From positions 1 to 10,895 of the forward strand of contig CAZILH010000028.1 in the NCBI GenBank assembly GCA_964540095.1: a stretch of 10,895 nt of DNA, given 5' to 3'. Numbering within the stretch: the stretch's first letter is position 1; each line of letters begins with the position of its first letter. The stretch comes from CALMZN01 sp964540095 (GTDB lineage Bacteria > Patescibacteriota > Patescibacteriia > UBA1558 > GWA2-36-10). Below are positions 1 to 6,204 of the stretch, piece by piece. Made by a program: the position numbers and the translations under genes. Under the pieces are notes generated by a model. It was not told where the DNA came from, did no database searches, and was given only the letters and a program-made list of their open reading frames with translations.

Positions 1-64
1 CTACAACATACTCTCCCAGGGGGAGATCTAGTTCTTTTAGTTTTTTGAAAATGTCTCCAACCAT
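1..64 (-). CDS. N-terminus of an unidentified protein, possibly nucleotidyltransferase-like (partial)
   Basis: An ATG at 64-62 opens a minus-strand frame that stays open to the window edge, giving 21 complete codons. The peptide starts MVGDIFKKL and contains LPLGEYVV. It begins 18 bp after the stop of the histidine-phosphatase-like gene, the same spacing style as the rest of the minus-strand gene string, so it is probably the next gene of that operon. No Shine-Dalgarno motif precedes it. The LPxGEYVV-type opening resembles the start of small nucleotidyltransferase-fold proteins I associate with candidate-phyla genomes, where it leads into a G-S-rich nucleotide-binding strand. That strand lies outside the window, so the family is a guess, while the existence of the gene is fairly well supported. 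Confidence 0.5.
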   Translation of the reverse strand, partial: MVGDIFKKLKELDLPLGEYVV

Positions 65-82
65 ATTATTTTTAAAATAATT

Positions 83-628
83 TTATTCCACTACATACTC
101 CCAGCCCGCTTGCCAGGCCTTGGTCTTGCGCCAGTCATTGGCAAACGCTTGCTGCCAAGTTTGTTTTTTTAATAATACATCCAAAGCAAGTTGCGGAGCT
201 TTGTGGGCTACGATAGCCACACTTTTACCTTGATAATTTTGCTTCAAAAAATCCAAAAAATCAGCTATTCTCATTTTTACATCTTCATAGCTTTCGCCAT
301 TGGGAAATTTTTTTTCTACATTTTCTTCTTGCAGTGGCTCAACTATTGCCGATTCTTTACCATTAAAATCTCCATAATTACATTCCCGTAATCGTTTATC
401 TTGGATAATTTCTACTTCGTCTTTGAAGGTCAGCTCAGCTGAGTGCACTGCTCTTTTTAAGTCAGAGCAAAATACCACATCAAAATGCTTGTCTTTGATT
501 TGATTTTTAAGATCAACAGATTGTTGGATACCTTTTTGAGACAATTCAACATCAGACCAGCCAGAAGAAATATCTTTCTCATTATCGGTGGTGGTGCCGT
601 GGACAAAGTATGTGATTTTTATGGGCAT
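83..628 (-). CDS. Histidine phosphatase (phosphoglycerate mutase-like) family protein, variant active site
   Basis: This 181-residue protein has the layout of the histidine phosphatase superfamily, cytosolic enzymes that move or remove phosphate through a phospho-histidine. Visible motifs are H10-G11 followed by TTTDN (canonical RHGETxxN), SDLKRA at 55-60 with Arg59, LRECNYGDFNG at 80-90 with Glu82 as candidate general acid, and IVAHKA at 139-144 with His142 as the second catalytic His. The Arg that normally precedes the nucleophilic His is Val9 (codon GTC), which is unusual because this Arg contacts the phosphate. The E of HGET is Thr12, and the usual G after the second His is Lys143. The substrate cannot be told. 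The start ATG lies 12 bp after the HD-domain gene, with no Shine-Dalgarno motif, and TAA ends it 18 bp before the next gene. Family call firm, activity uncertain. Confidence 0.85.
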   Translation of the reverse strand: MPIKITYFVHGTTTDNEKDISSGWSDVELSQKGIQQSVDLKNQIKDKHFDVVFCSDLKRAVHSAELTFKDEVEIIQDKRLRECNYGDFNGKESAIVEPLQEENVEKKFPNGESYEDVKMRIADFLDFLKQNYQGKSVAIVAHKAPQLALDVLLKKQTWQQAFANDWRKTKAWQAGWEYVVE

Positions 629-640
629 GATAAGTTTATT

Positions 641-1420
641 TTATTTCTCACCCCTTATTGTATTTAATCTTTCCTGATATAAAACCCTATCGGGATTTGC
701 TGGATCTTTAAGTGCAGACAAACCAACCAAAATATCACTAAGTCTTTGTTTAAGATCGTTAAAATAATCTGGCTTAAACAAATGCTCCATGCTTTTTAAT
801 GATGAAAGTACATAAGATTTTAAAAAACCCTCTTCACTAACAATCCACGCGTCTATTTCTGCTGGACAATTTTGTGGCGATTCTTGATAAAGACGCAAAT
901 TACCATCTAGCCAAGCATCCCAACCATTTATAAACCTGGCAACATCTGCCAAGGCCAATAATTTTTGTGAATCTGACACTGGCTGATAGTCCCGATAGTA
1001 ATCTTTCTTGCCCTCTGGCAAATTATCAATGTTTGCCTGCCCAAAAGAAGTGGCCAGAATATGATCTTTCATAAATTTTAAATCAGCTGCGTTCACCTGA
1101 CCACGCATATCTTCTTCTAGCAATTTGACTGCATATTCTTCGTTGCTTAGATTATCCTCGGCTACATCTTGCCGATATGTTTTCCCTGAATGACCGTCAT
1201 CATGACGCAAGGCACATTCTAAAAGCATCTCCTTTTCTCTACTAGTCAACAAATTTGGATCATTAAGGTGATCTAAAAAATCTTGAAGGTTGGCTCGCAC
1301 TTCATCAACATGTTGCTTATTATGATAAGGATTATCTAATCTTTCTAACCTTTGACCCAATTTTTCTCTGGCACCTTGAAACACTTCTGCTATATTTGGC
1401 TGATTTTTTGGTATTTCCAT
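641..1420 (-). CDS. HD-domain protein (putative metal-dependent phosphohydrolase)
   Basis: A 259-residue soluble, largely helical protein with the spaced His/Asp pattern of the HD superfamily: YHNKQHV (His33, His37), LRHDDGHSG with the HD doublet His73-Asp74 and His77, DHILAT (His120), and LADVARF (Asp159). In this superfamily such residues bind one or two metals for phosphate ester hydrolysis, typically of nucleotides. The substrate here is unknown. I start it at ATG 1420, 10 bp after the ruvB stop. An upstream in-frame ATG at 1480 would add 20 basic residues and overlap ruvB by 50 bp; those residues look unlike a domain and are the ruvB tail read in another frame. No Shine-Dalgarno motif is visible at either start. 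The histidine-phosphatase-like gene follows after 12 bp, so two putative phosphate-ester hydrolases are co-transcribed behind ruvB. Confidence 0.75.
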   Translation of the reverse strand: MEIPKNQPNIAEVFQGAREKLGQRLERLDNPYHNKQHVDEVRANLQDFLDHLNDPNLLTSREKEMLLECALRHDDGHSGKTYRQDVAEDNLSNEEYAVKLLEEDMRGQVNAADLKFMKDHILATSFGQANIDNLPEGKKDYYRDYQPVSDSQKLLALADVARFINGWDAWLDGNLRLYQESPQNCPAEIDAWIVSEEGFLKSYVLSSLKSMEHLFKPDYFNDLKQRLSDILVGLSALKDPANPDRVLYQERLNTIRGEK

Positions 1421-1430
1421 AACAATAAAT

Positions 1431-2447
1431 TTAAAACAACTTATTATTATCTTCCGGCGCTTTGAGCCCAAAATACTCATAAGCCCGTGGAGTGGCTACC
1501 CTACCTTTAGCAGTACGGGCCAAAAACCCCAATTGCATCAAATATGGTTCAAATATTTCTTCAATAGTGCCAGCTTCTTCTTGGATGGCTGCGGCCAAGG
1601 TGTTGAGACCCACTGGTCCGCCTTTGAAATTTTCAATCAAGGTTTTAAGCAAACGGCGATCCAGATCATCTAAACCATATTTATCAATGGCCATGAGATC
1701 AAGAGATTTTTTGGTCAGGTCTAGTGAAACATTGCCGTCTGACTTGACCTGGGCATAATCACGCACGCGCTTCAAAATGCGATTGGCAATACGTGGCGTC
1801 GCCCGACTGCGATCCGCTATTTCTTTCCTGGCCTCAGGCACGATCTGCACTCCCAAGATATTAGCCGAACGCTTCAATATATCCGCCAGCTCCTCAGGGC
1901 TGTAGAAATCCAGACGAAAAGTCATGCCAAATCTATCACGTAAAGGTGAAGACAGTAGGTTGTATCTGGTCGTGGCTCCGATCAAAGTAAATTTGGGTAA
2001 ATCCAGACGCAGTATCTGCGCTGACGGGCCTTTGCCCAAAATAATATCCAAAGCAAAATCCTCCATGGCTGGATAAAGTATTTCTTCAATGGTCTTGTTG
2101 AGGCGATGTATTTCATCAATAAACAAAATATCACCGGGCTGTAAGTTGGTAATCACCGCTGCCAGATCTCCGGCCTTGGTAATAGCCGGCCCTGATGTCA
2201 CTTTGATGCCAGCACCCATTTCGCGAGCTATGATGTGTGCTAGAGTGGTCTTGCCCAAGCCCGGCGGTCCATAGAGCAAGACATGATCCAATGGTTCACT
2301 TCTTCCTTTGGCCGCCTGCAAAACAATATCAAGATTGGCCTTGACCTGGGTCTGACCAATATAGTCCTGCAAATTTTGCGGCCGCAAAGTCAGGTCTAGC
2401 ACCTTGTCAGAGCTTTGTTCTACGGCTGAAATGACTCGTTCGCTCAT
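1431..2447 (-). CDS. ruvB: Holliday junction branch migration helicase RuvB
   Basis: RuvB is the AAA+ hexameric motor that, with RuvA, drives branch migration of Holliday junctions before RuvC resolution. At 338 residues it is full length. Landmarks are Walker A GPPGLGKT at 60-67, Walker B ILFIDEIH at 107-114, sensor 1 GATTR at 157-161, SPLRDRFG at 167-174 with the trans-acting arginine finger Arg170, and sensor 2 RATPRIANRIL at 215-225. The C-terminal winged helix spans about 262-325 and includes GGPVGLNTLA and the GTIEEIFEPYL signature. It is the only gene in the window with a recognisable Shine-Dalgarno motif close to its start (AGGA at 2455-2452, four bases before ATG). It lies 21 bp after gyrA and 10 bp before the HD gene. 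ruvA and ruvC are not adjacent in this window. Confidence 0.98.
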   Translation of the reverse strand: MSERVISAVEQSSDKVLDLTLRPQNLQDYIGQTQVKANLDIVLQAAKGRSEPLDHVLLYGPPGLGKTTLAHIIAREMGAGIKVTSGPAITKAGDLAAVITNLQPGDILFIDEIHRLNKTIEEILYPAMEDFALDIILGKGPSAQILRLDLPKFTLIGATTRYNLLSSPLRDRFGMTFRLDFYSPEELADILKRSANILGVQIVPEARKEIADRSRATPRIANRILKRVRDYAQVKSDGNVSLDLTKKSLDLMAIDKYGLDDLDRRLLKTLIENFKGGPVGLNTLAAAIQEEAGTIEEIFEPYLMQLGFLARTAKGRVATPRAYEYFGLKAPEDNNKLF

Positions 2448-2451
2448 GAAA

Positions 2452-2455
2452 TCCT
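2452..2455 (-). promoter_or_regulatory. Shine-Dalgarno motif of ruvB
   Basis: On the minus strand the bases before the ruvB ATG read CAGGATTTC. The AGGA core sits four bases upstream of the start codon, slightly close but usable. It stands out because no other complete gene here has a comparable purine motif at normal spacing. Confidence 0.6.
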
Positions 2456-2468
2456 GATTGAGAATAAA

Positions 2469-4985
2469 TTATATAAACGTAATATTGGACACTTTGTCGT
2501 CAGCATCTTTGAAACGCATCAAGCGCACGCCTTGGGTGGCACGCCCTAAGATACTTACTGCCTTTATGGGCAAGCGAATGACTTGGCCTTTTTTGGAGAT
2601 GATAATAATATCTTCACTCTCCACTCGGGAGCTAATAATGCGCGCGCCGACAATAGCACCGGTCTTGGCGCTCACTTGAGCGGTCTTGATGCCCGAGCCA
2701 CCACGCGACTGTACTTTGTAGGCAGACAAACCCGTGCGCTTGCCAAAGCCGTGAGCCATAATGACAAATAGTTGCTCGTCTTTTCCAGCTTTGCCTTCCA
2801 CAATAATATCAAAGCCCACTACCTCGTCATTTTTCTTGAGGCGTACTGAACGCACACCTGAAGCATTGCGTCCCATATCACGCACATCTTTCTCGCGGAA
2901 TCTGATCGACTGACCATTGGCAGTCACCAAAATAATTTCATCTTTGCCAGTCGATGGCTGAACCCAATTCAAGGAATCATCACCTTTGAGTTTGATAGCA
3001 ATCAGACCGGAACGACGGACATTGCTCAGCTGGTCTAAAGCCACTTTTTTGATGATACCTAAACGAGTCACCATCACAAAATATTTGAAAGCACTAAAAT
3101 CTTCGCTCTGCAAAATTGAGGAAATTTTTTCTTCTGGAGATAATTGCAAAAAGTTGACAATATTTTGCCCTTTGGAAGTCCGTGACATTGGTGGCACTTC
3201 ATAGGCCTTGAGCTGGAAGACCCTGCCCTTGCTGGTAAAGAACATCAAATCAGCGTGCGTGTTGGTAGCCAAAAATAATTGCACCTCATCTTGCTCTTTG
3301 GTAGTAAGGCCTATCACTCCCTTGCCACCTCGGCCTTGGGTCTTGAAAATCTCTGGCGATAGACGCTTGATGTAACCGTCGTGCGTCAAAGTAATGACTG
3401 TGGCTTCATTTGGTATCAAGTCCTCCGTGTTCATCTTGTTGACTGCGGACTTTACTACGCGGGTTCGGCGCTCATCAGCAAAACGAGCACGCAAATCTTT
3501 TAGCTCATCCTTGATAATGCCCAATACTTTTGCTTTGCTACTTAATATAGCTGACAATTCTTTGATTAATTTTAATTTATCTTTCAACTCTTGCTCGATC
3601 TTTAGTCTTTCTAGGTTGGCTAAATTCTGCAAGCGCATTTCCAAGATAGCCACCGCTTGTCTTTCCGAGAGCTTAAACTTAGTCATCAAGTTGACTTTGG
3701 CCACCTCCTTATCTTTGGAAGCGCGGATGGTCTTGATAACCATATCAATCTTGTCTAGGGCGATATTCAAGCCCTCCAAAATATGCGCTCGCTCTTTGGC
3801 TTTGTCCAAATCAAACTGCGTGCGTCTAACTACTACTACTTGACGGTGTTTGATGTATTCTTCCAAAATATTTTTCAAGGTCAGTACGCGTGGTTGCAAA
3901 CCATCCACCAAGGCCAGCATGTTAACGTGAAAGGTCTCTTGAAGCTGAGTATGCTTATAAAGATTATTTAAAACTTTTTTGGGATATGCTTCCTTCTTGA
4001 GCTCAATCACCACGCGGACACCATGTCGATCGGACTCATCACGCAAATCTTTGATGCCGTCAATTTTTTTGTCTTTGACTAGCTGAGCGATCTTCTCAAG
4101 CAAGGTAGCTTTGTTGACTTGATAGGGAATAGAAGTAATAACGATTTGATATTGGCCGGCTTTGGTCTCAGTAATCTCCGCTTCTCCGCGACAGACAATA
4201 CCGCCTCGGCCAGTGGCATAGACCGTTTTTATATCTTCCGCGCTATAGATCACACCACCAGTTGGATAATCTGGTCCTTTGACAAACTCCAGCAAATCAT
4301 CAATTGTGGCTTCCGGATTTTCTATGACCATCACAATAGCATCAATCAATTCGCCTAAGTTGTGCGGTGGAATAGCGGTCGACATACCAACAGCAATACC
4401 AGTAGCGCCATTGAGTAATAGGTTGGGTAACTTGGCTGGCAAAACTTTTGGCTCTTGGCGGCTACCATCGTAGTTGGGTACAAAATCAACAGTATTTCTA
4501 TCAATATCAATCATTAATTCTTCAGCCAGAGCTTCTAGCTTGGCCTCAGTGTAGCGCATGGCCGCTGGCCGATCACCATCCATCGAGCCAAAGTTTCCTT
4601 GGCCATTGACCAGGGTATAGCGCATGGCAAAATCCTGAGCCATGCGCGCCATAGTATCATAAATAGCTGAGTCGCCATGCGGATGGTATTTGCCCATCAC
4701 TTCACCGACCACTGTGGCTGATTTTCTGAACTTAACATTGTGCTTCAGACCGACACTCCACATCGCATACAAAATCCGGCGATGCACTGGCTTCAGGCCA
4801 TCTCTGACATCAGGCAAAGCGCGAGAGACAATGACACTCATAGCGTAGTCAAGGTAAGAGCTTTGCATTTCCTCTACCAAGGACAGTGGTTCGATGCGAC
4901 CACCATTTTGGGAATCGCCAATGACTGTCAAATTTTCTGACTCAGGTTTTTTATCTTTTGCTTTTGTTGATTTTACTTTAGGCAT
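2469..4985 (-). CDS. gyrA: DNA gyrase subunit A
   Basis: The breakage-reunion subunit of type IIA topoisomerase (838 residues), which with GyrB introduces negative supercoils. The catalytic tyrosine is Tyr145 in AAMRYTEAKL, equivalent to E. coli Tyr122. The quinolone-determining stretch at 101-117 keeps Ser106 and Asp110 (E. coli Ser83 and Asp87), the quinolone-sensitive form. A coiled-coil tower and DNA gate span about 380-510, followed by a six-bladed C-terminal pinwheel. The GyrA-box appears as QGRGGKG at 550-556 (canonical QRRGGKG), which favours GyrA over ParC despite the Arg-to-Gly change at its second position. The first 30 residues are a Lys-rich extension before IEPLSLVEEMQSSYLDYAM, and the acidic tail of some homologues is missing. 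It lies 17 bp after the membrane-protein gene and 21 bp before ruvB. No Shine-Dalgarno motif is seen. Confidence 0.97.
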   Translation of the reverse strand: MPKVKSTKAKDKKPESENLTVIGDSQNGGRIEPLSLVEEMQSSYLDYAMSVIVSRALPDVRDGLKPVHRRILYAMWSVGLKHNVKFRKSATVVGEVMGKYHPHGDSAIYDTMARMAQDFAMRYTLVNGQGNFGSMDGDRPAAMRYTEAKLEALAEELMIDIDRNTVDFVPNYDGSRQEPKVLPAKLPNLLLNGATGIAVGMSTAIPPHNLGELIDAIVMVIENPEATIDDLLEFVKGPDYPTGGVIYSAEDIKTVYATGRGGIVCRGEAEITETKAGQYQIVITSIPYQVNKATLLEKIAQLVKDKKIDGIKDLRDESDRHGVRVVIELKKEAYPKKVLNNLYKHTQLQETFHVNMLALVDGLQPRVLTLKNILEEYIKHRQVVVVRRTQFDLDKAKERAHILEGLNIALDKIDMVIKTIRASKDKEVAKVNLMTKFKLSERQAVAILEMRLQNLANLERLKIEQELKDKLKLIKELSAILSSKAKVLGIIKDELKDLRARFADERRTRVVKSAVNKMNTEDLIPNEATVITLTHDGYIKRLSPEIFKTQGRGGKGVIGLTTKEQDEVQLFLATNTHADLMFFTSKGRVFQLKAYEVPPMSRTSKGQNIVNFLQLSPEEKISSILQSEDFSAFKYFVMVTRLGIIKKVALDQLSNVRRSGLIAIKLKGDDSLNWVQPSTGKDEIILVTANGQSIRFREKDVRDMGRNASGVRSVRLKKNDEVVGFDIIVEGKAGKDEQLFVIMAHGFGKRTGLSAYKVQSRGGSGIKTAQVSAKTGAIVGARIISSRVESEDIIIISKKGQVIRLPIKAVSILGRATQGVRLMRFKDADDKVSNITFI

Positions 4986-5002
4986 AAAACTATTATCTAC
5001 TA

Positions 5003-5335
5003 TTAGTTAGCAGTACTAGACGCTGTACTGGTTGGTGTTGAAGATGCTTTATTTTTCAAATATTCTTGCGCAGCATTGAATAACTCTTGTTGTTTTTGAG
5101 TTTTTAATAATTGCTCTTGCATATTGTCCCACTGCAATTTGGCTAGCTCCAGATTATTTTGGATGTCTTGGCTGATAGAGCTGACTTCGATGTTGTCATT
5201 ATTTACTTCTGGCTTAGGGGCCGCTTGTGAAGAAACACTGAATTTCTGCCAGACAAAGATCAGGCCAACAAAAGTCAACAAGGACAAAAGCAGTGTCAAA
5301 TAAACTTTGTTTTTGTTGTTTTGCAAAATTATCAT
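5003..5335 (-). CDS. Small single-pass membrane protein with coiled coil, function unknown
   Basis: A 110-residue protein that I do not recognise. Residues 1-10 are polar and basic, and 11-29 form one hydrophobic helix (VYLTLLLSLL onward). A Pro/Asn-rich linker follows at about 36-50, then a Gln/Leu-rich amphipathic stretch at about 55-96 likely to form a coiled coil, and a Ser/Thr/Pro/Ala tail. By the positive-inside rule the N-terminus should be cytoplasmic and the coiled coil extracytoplasmic. The start ATG overlaps the upstream MBL-fold gene stop in an ATGA arrangement (5335-5332), which suggests translational coupling between the two. It ends 17 bp before gyrA. A structural partner role for the MBL-fold protein is conceivable only from this coupling. 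Confidence 0.7.
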   Translation of the reverse strand: MIILQNNKNKVYLTLLLSLLTFVGLIFVWQKFSVSSQAAPKPEVNNDNIEVSSISQDIQNNLELAKLQWDNMQEQLLKTQKQQELFNAAQEYLKNKASSTPTSTASSTAN

Positions 5336-5937
5336 ATTTGCGCTTTTAAAACTACTAATTTCAAATCATCTTGGGGCAAATCTTTGGCGCTGACTTTGAA
5401 CTTGTCATGCTCTTCTGGCTTAACCCCAAACTCTTTGATAAATAATTCCAAAGCATCGGCTTTATTTTTTAATTCCTTGACTTGATAGGCGCTGGGGATG
5501 ACCAATCTGGGCTCTATCTGTCCGATGATGTTGTTGGCTTCTTTGGCATTGGCCATTGCGCCACCGCCAACTGGCACTAGCAAAATATCGGCGCCCGAGA
5601 CCAGCTCCAAATCTTTGTCAGTCAAAGCTTGATGGCCATATTCACCCAAGAAAGCAATGCGCACATCTTCAAAAATAATTAAGTAAATCAAATGACCGTT
5701 GGTTTGTAGGCCATAAACAAAAATATCCTTGGTTTCATACTCACCAGCGCTAGCAATGACCATGGCTTCTTCGTCTAGCTTAGAGGCCCCAACGCCTTGG
5801 GGGTCAGTAAAAATAGCCACATCGCCTTTGGCCTTGCCATACTTAAAATTTTTGTCTAAAGAATAGGGGTTTAAAACAATGCTGTGCTGACTATTTTGTA
5901 TCTTAAAATAGTTGTTGCCATGCCAAGAAATATACAT
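5332..5937 (-). CDS. Metallo-beta-lactamase-fold protein lacking the metal-binding motif
   Basis: A 201-residue protein that follows the outline of small COG2220-type metallo-beta-lactamase-fold hydrolases (UlaG-like): an opening ISWHGNNYFKI at 3-13, AGEYETKDIFVYG at 64-76, a strand reading IYLIIFEDVRIAFLGEYGH at 84-102, and ILLVPVGGGAMANAKEA at 118-134 before IEPRLVIPSAYQ at 141-152. The HxHxDH metal motif expected after the second strand is replaced by FTDPQGVGA (43-51). The Asp of GDLGH is Glu99, and the His of IPMHY is gone (Ser149-Ala150). The fold seems kept while the di-metal centre is lost, so it is probably not a hydrolase. It is the first gene of the gyrA string, 34 bases below the predicted transcription start. 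Its TGA stop is immediately followed in frame by TAA, and that TGA overlaps the next gene's ATG. Confidence 0.8.
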   Translation of the reverse strand: MYISWHGNNYFKIQNSQHSIVLNPYSLDKNFKYGKAKGDVAIFTDPQGVGASKLDEEAMVIASAGEYETKDIFVYGLQTNGHLIYLIIFEDVRIAFLGEYGHQALTDKDLELVSGADILLVPVGGGAMANAKEANNIIGQIEPRLVIPSAYQVKELKNKADALELFIKEFGVKPEEHDKFKVSAKDLPQDDLKLVVLKAQI

Positions 5938-5941
5938 AATT

Positions 5942-5959
5942 TTTAAGCTATTTAAGCTA
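5942..5959. repeat. Tandem 9-bp direct repeat in the gyrA-side leader
   Basis: TTTAAGCTA occurs twice head to tail (5942-5950 and 5951-5959), followed by ATTAAA. It lies between the predicted minus-strand transcription start (about 5972) and the MBL-fold start codon at 5937, so it would sit in the short leader of the gyrA operon. A protein-binding site is possible, but in AT-rich DNA a short repeat like this can also be chance. Confidence 0.45.
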
Positions 5960-5978
5960 ATTAAATCGCCTTTATTTT

Positions 5979-6008
5979 ATCATAATTTATAGCAAAAGTA
6001 AATGCCAA
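5979..6008 (-). promoter_or_regulatory. Sigma70-like promoter of the MBL-fold/gyrA/ruvB operon
   Basis: On the minus strand, a -35 box TTGGCA (6008-6003) is separated by 18 bases from a -10 box TATGAT (5984-5979). Each matches five of six consensus positions. The predicted start near 5972 gives a leader of about 35 bases before ATG 5937. No other promoter of this quality precedes the seven minus-strand genes. Confidence 0.6.
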
Positions 6009-6072
6009 AAATAGCTAAAATTTAACCTTTTTTGGCCTAAATTATGGTCTTTTTGAGTATTAACCGAAGCCC

Positions 6073-6101
6073 TTGATTTATTTGAAACTTTGTGTTAATA
6101 T
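6073..6101 (+). promoter_or_regulatory. Sigma70-like promoter of rpsA(-ftsH)
   Basis: The -35 box TTGATT (6073-6078), a 17-base spacer, and the -10 box TAATAT (6096-6101) give near-ideal spacing and composition. Transcription would start near 6108, leaving a leader of about 97 bases before the rpsA ATG. It is back to back with the minus-strand promoter, with the two -35 boxes about 64 bp apart. Confidence 0.6.
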
Positions 6102-6131
6102 AAAGCAACTTAAATTTTATTAATCAAACAT

Positions 6132-6163
6132 CTTGGCTTGTGAATTTTTGCTCACACCCCAAG
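6132..6163 (+). promoter_or_regulatory. Bipartite hairpin in the rpsA 5' leader
   Basis: CTTGG (6132-6136) pairs with CCAAG (6159-6163), and inside it TGTGA (6139-6143) pairs with TCACA (6152-6156). These ten base pairs are split by a 2x2 internal loop (CT against CC), with an eight-base apical loop. It lies entirely within the predicted leader, about 40 bases before the start codon. Ribosomal protein S1 is translationally autoregulated in E. coli through its structured leader, so a similar control element is plausible here, but no sequence relation to that leader is claimed. Confidence 0.5.
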
Positions 6164-6204
6164 AACTTGTGGCTTATAGTCATAGGTTAACACTTAATAA
6201 TTAA

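Noticed and set aside
1421..1480. A 20-residue N-terminal extension of the HD-domain protein from ATG 1480
   Set aside because: It would overlap the ruvB coding end by 50 bp and encode a Lys/Arg/Ile-rich peptide with no domain character. ATG 1420 gives the 10-bp spacing typical of this operon.
3394..3843. 149-codon plus-strand open frame inside gyrA
   Set aside because: It is the antisense shadow of the strongly conserved gyrA tower region, is Ser/Leu/Arg-rich without motifs, and has no promoter or start signal. The other antisense frames over gyrA, ruvB, rpsA and ftsH were set aside for the same reason.
5329..5337. Possible UGA recoding (Gly code of some candidate phyla)
   Set aside because: The only TGA stop (MBL-fold gene) is followed immediately by an in-frame TAA, so it is uninformative. 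All conserved genes are full length with ordinary Gly codons and no in-frame TGA, so the standard code fits.
6184..6186. AGG as Shine-Dalgarno motif of rpsA
   Set aside because: It lies 18 bases before the start codon, well outside the usual 5-10 base spacing.
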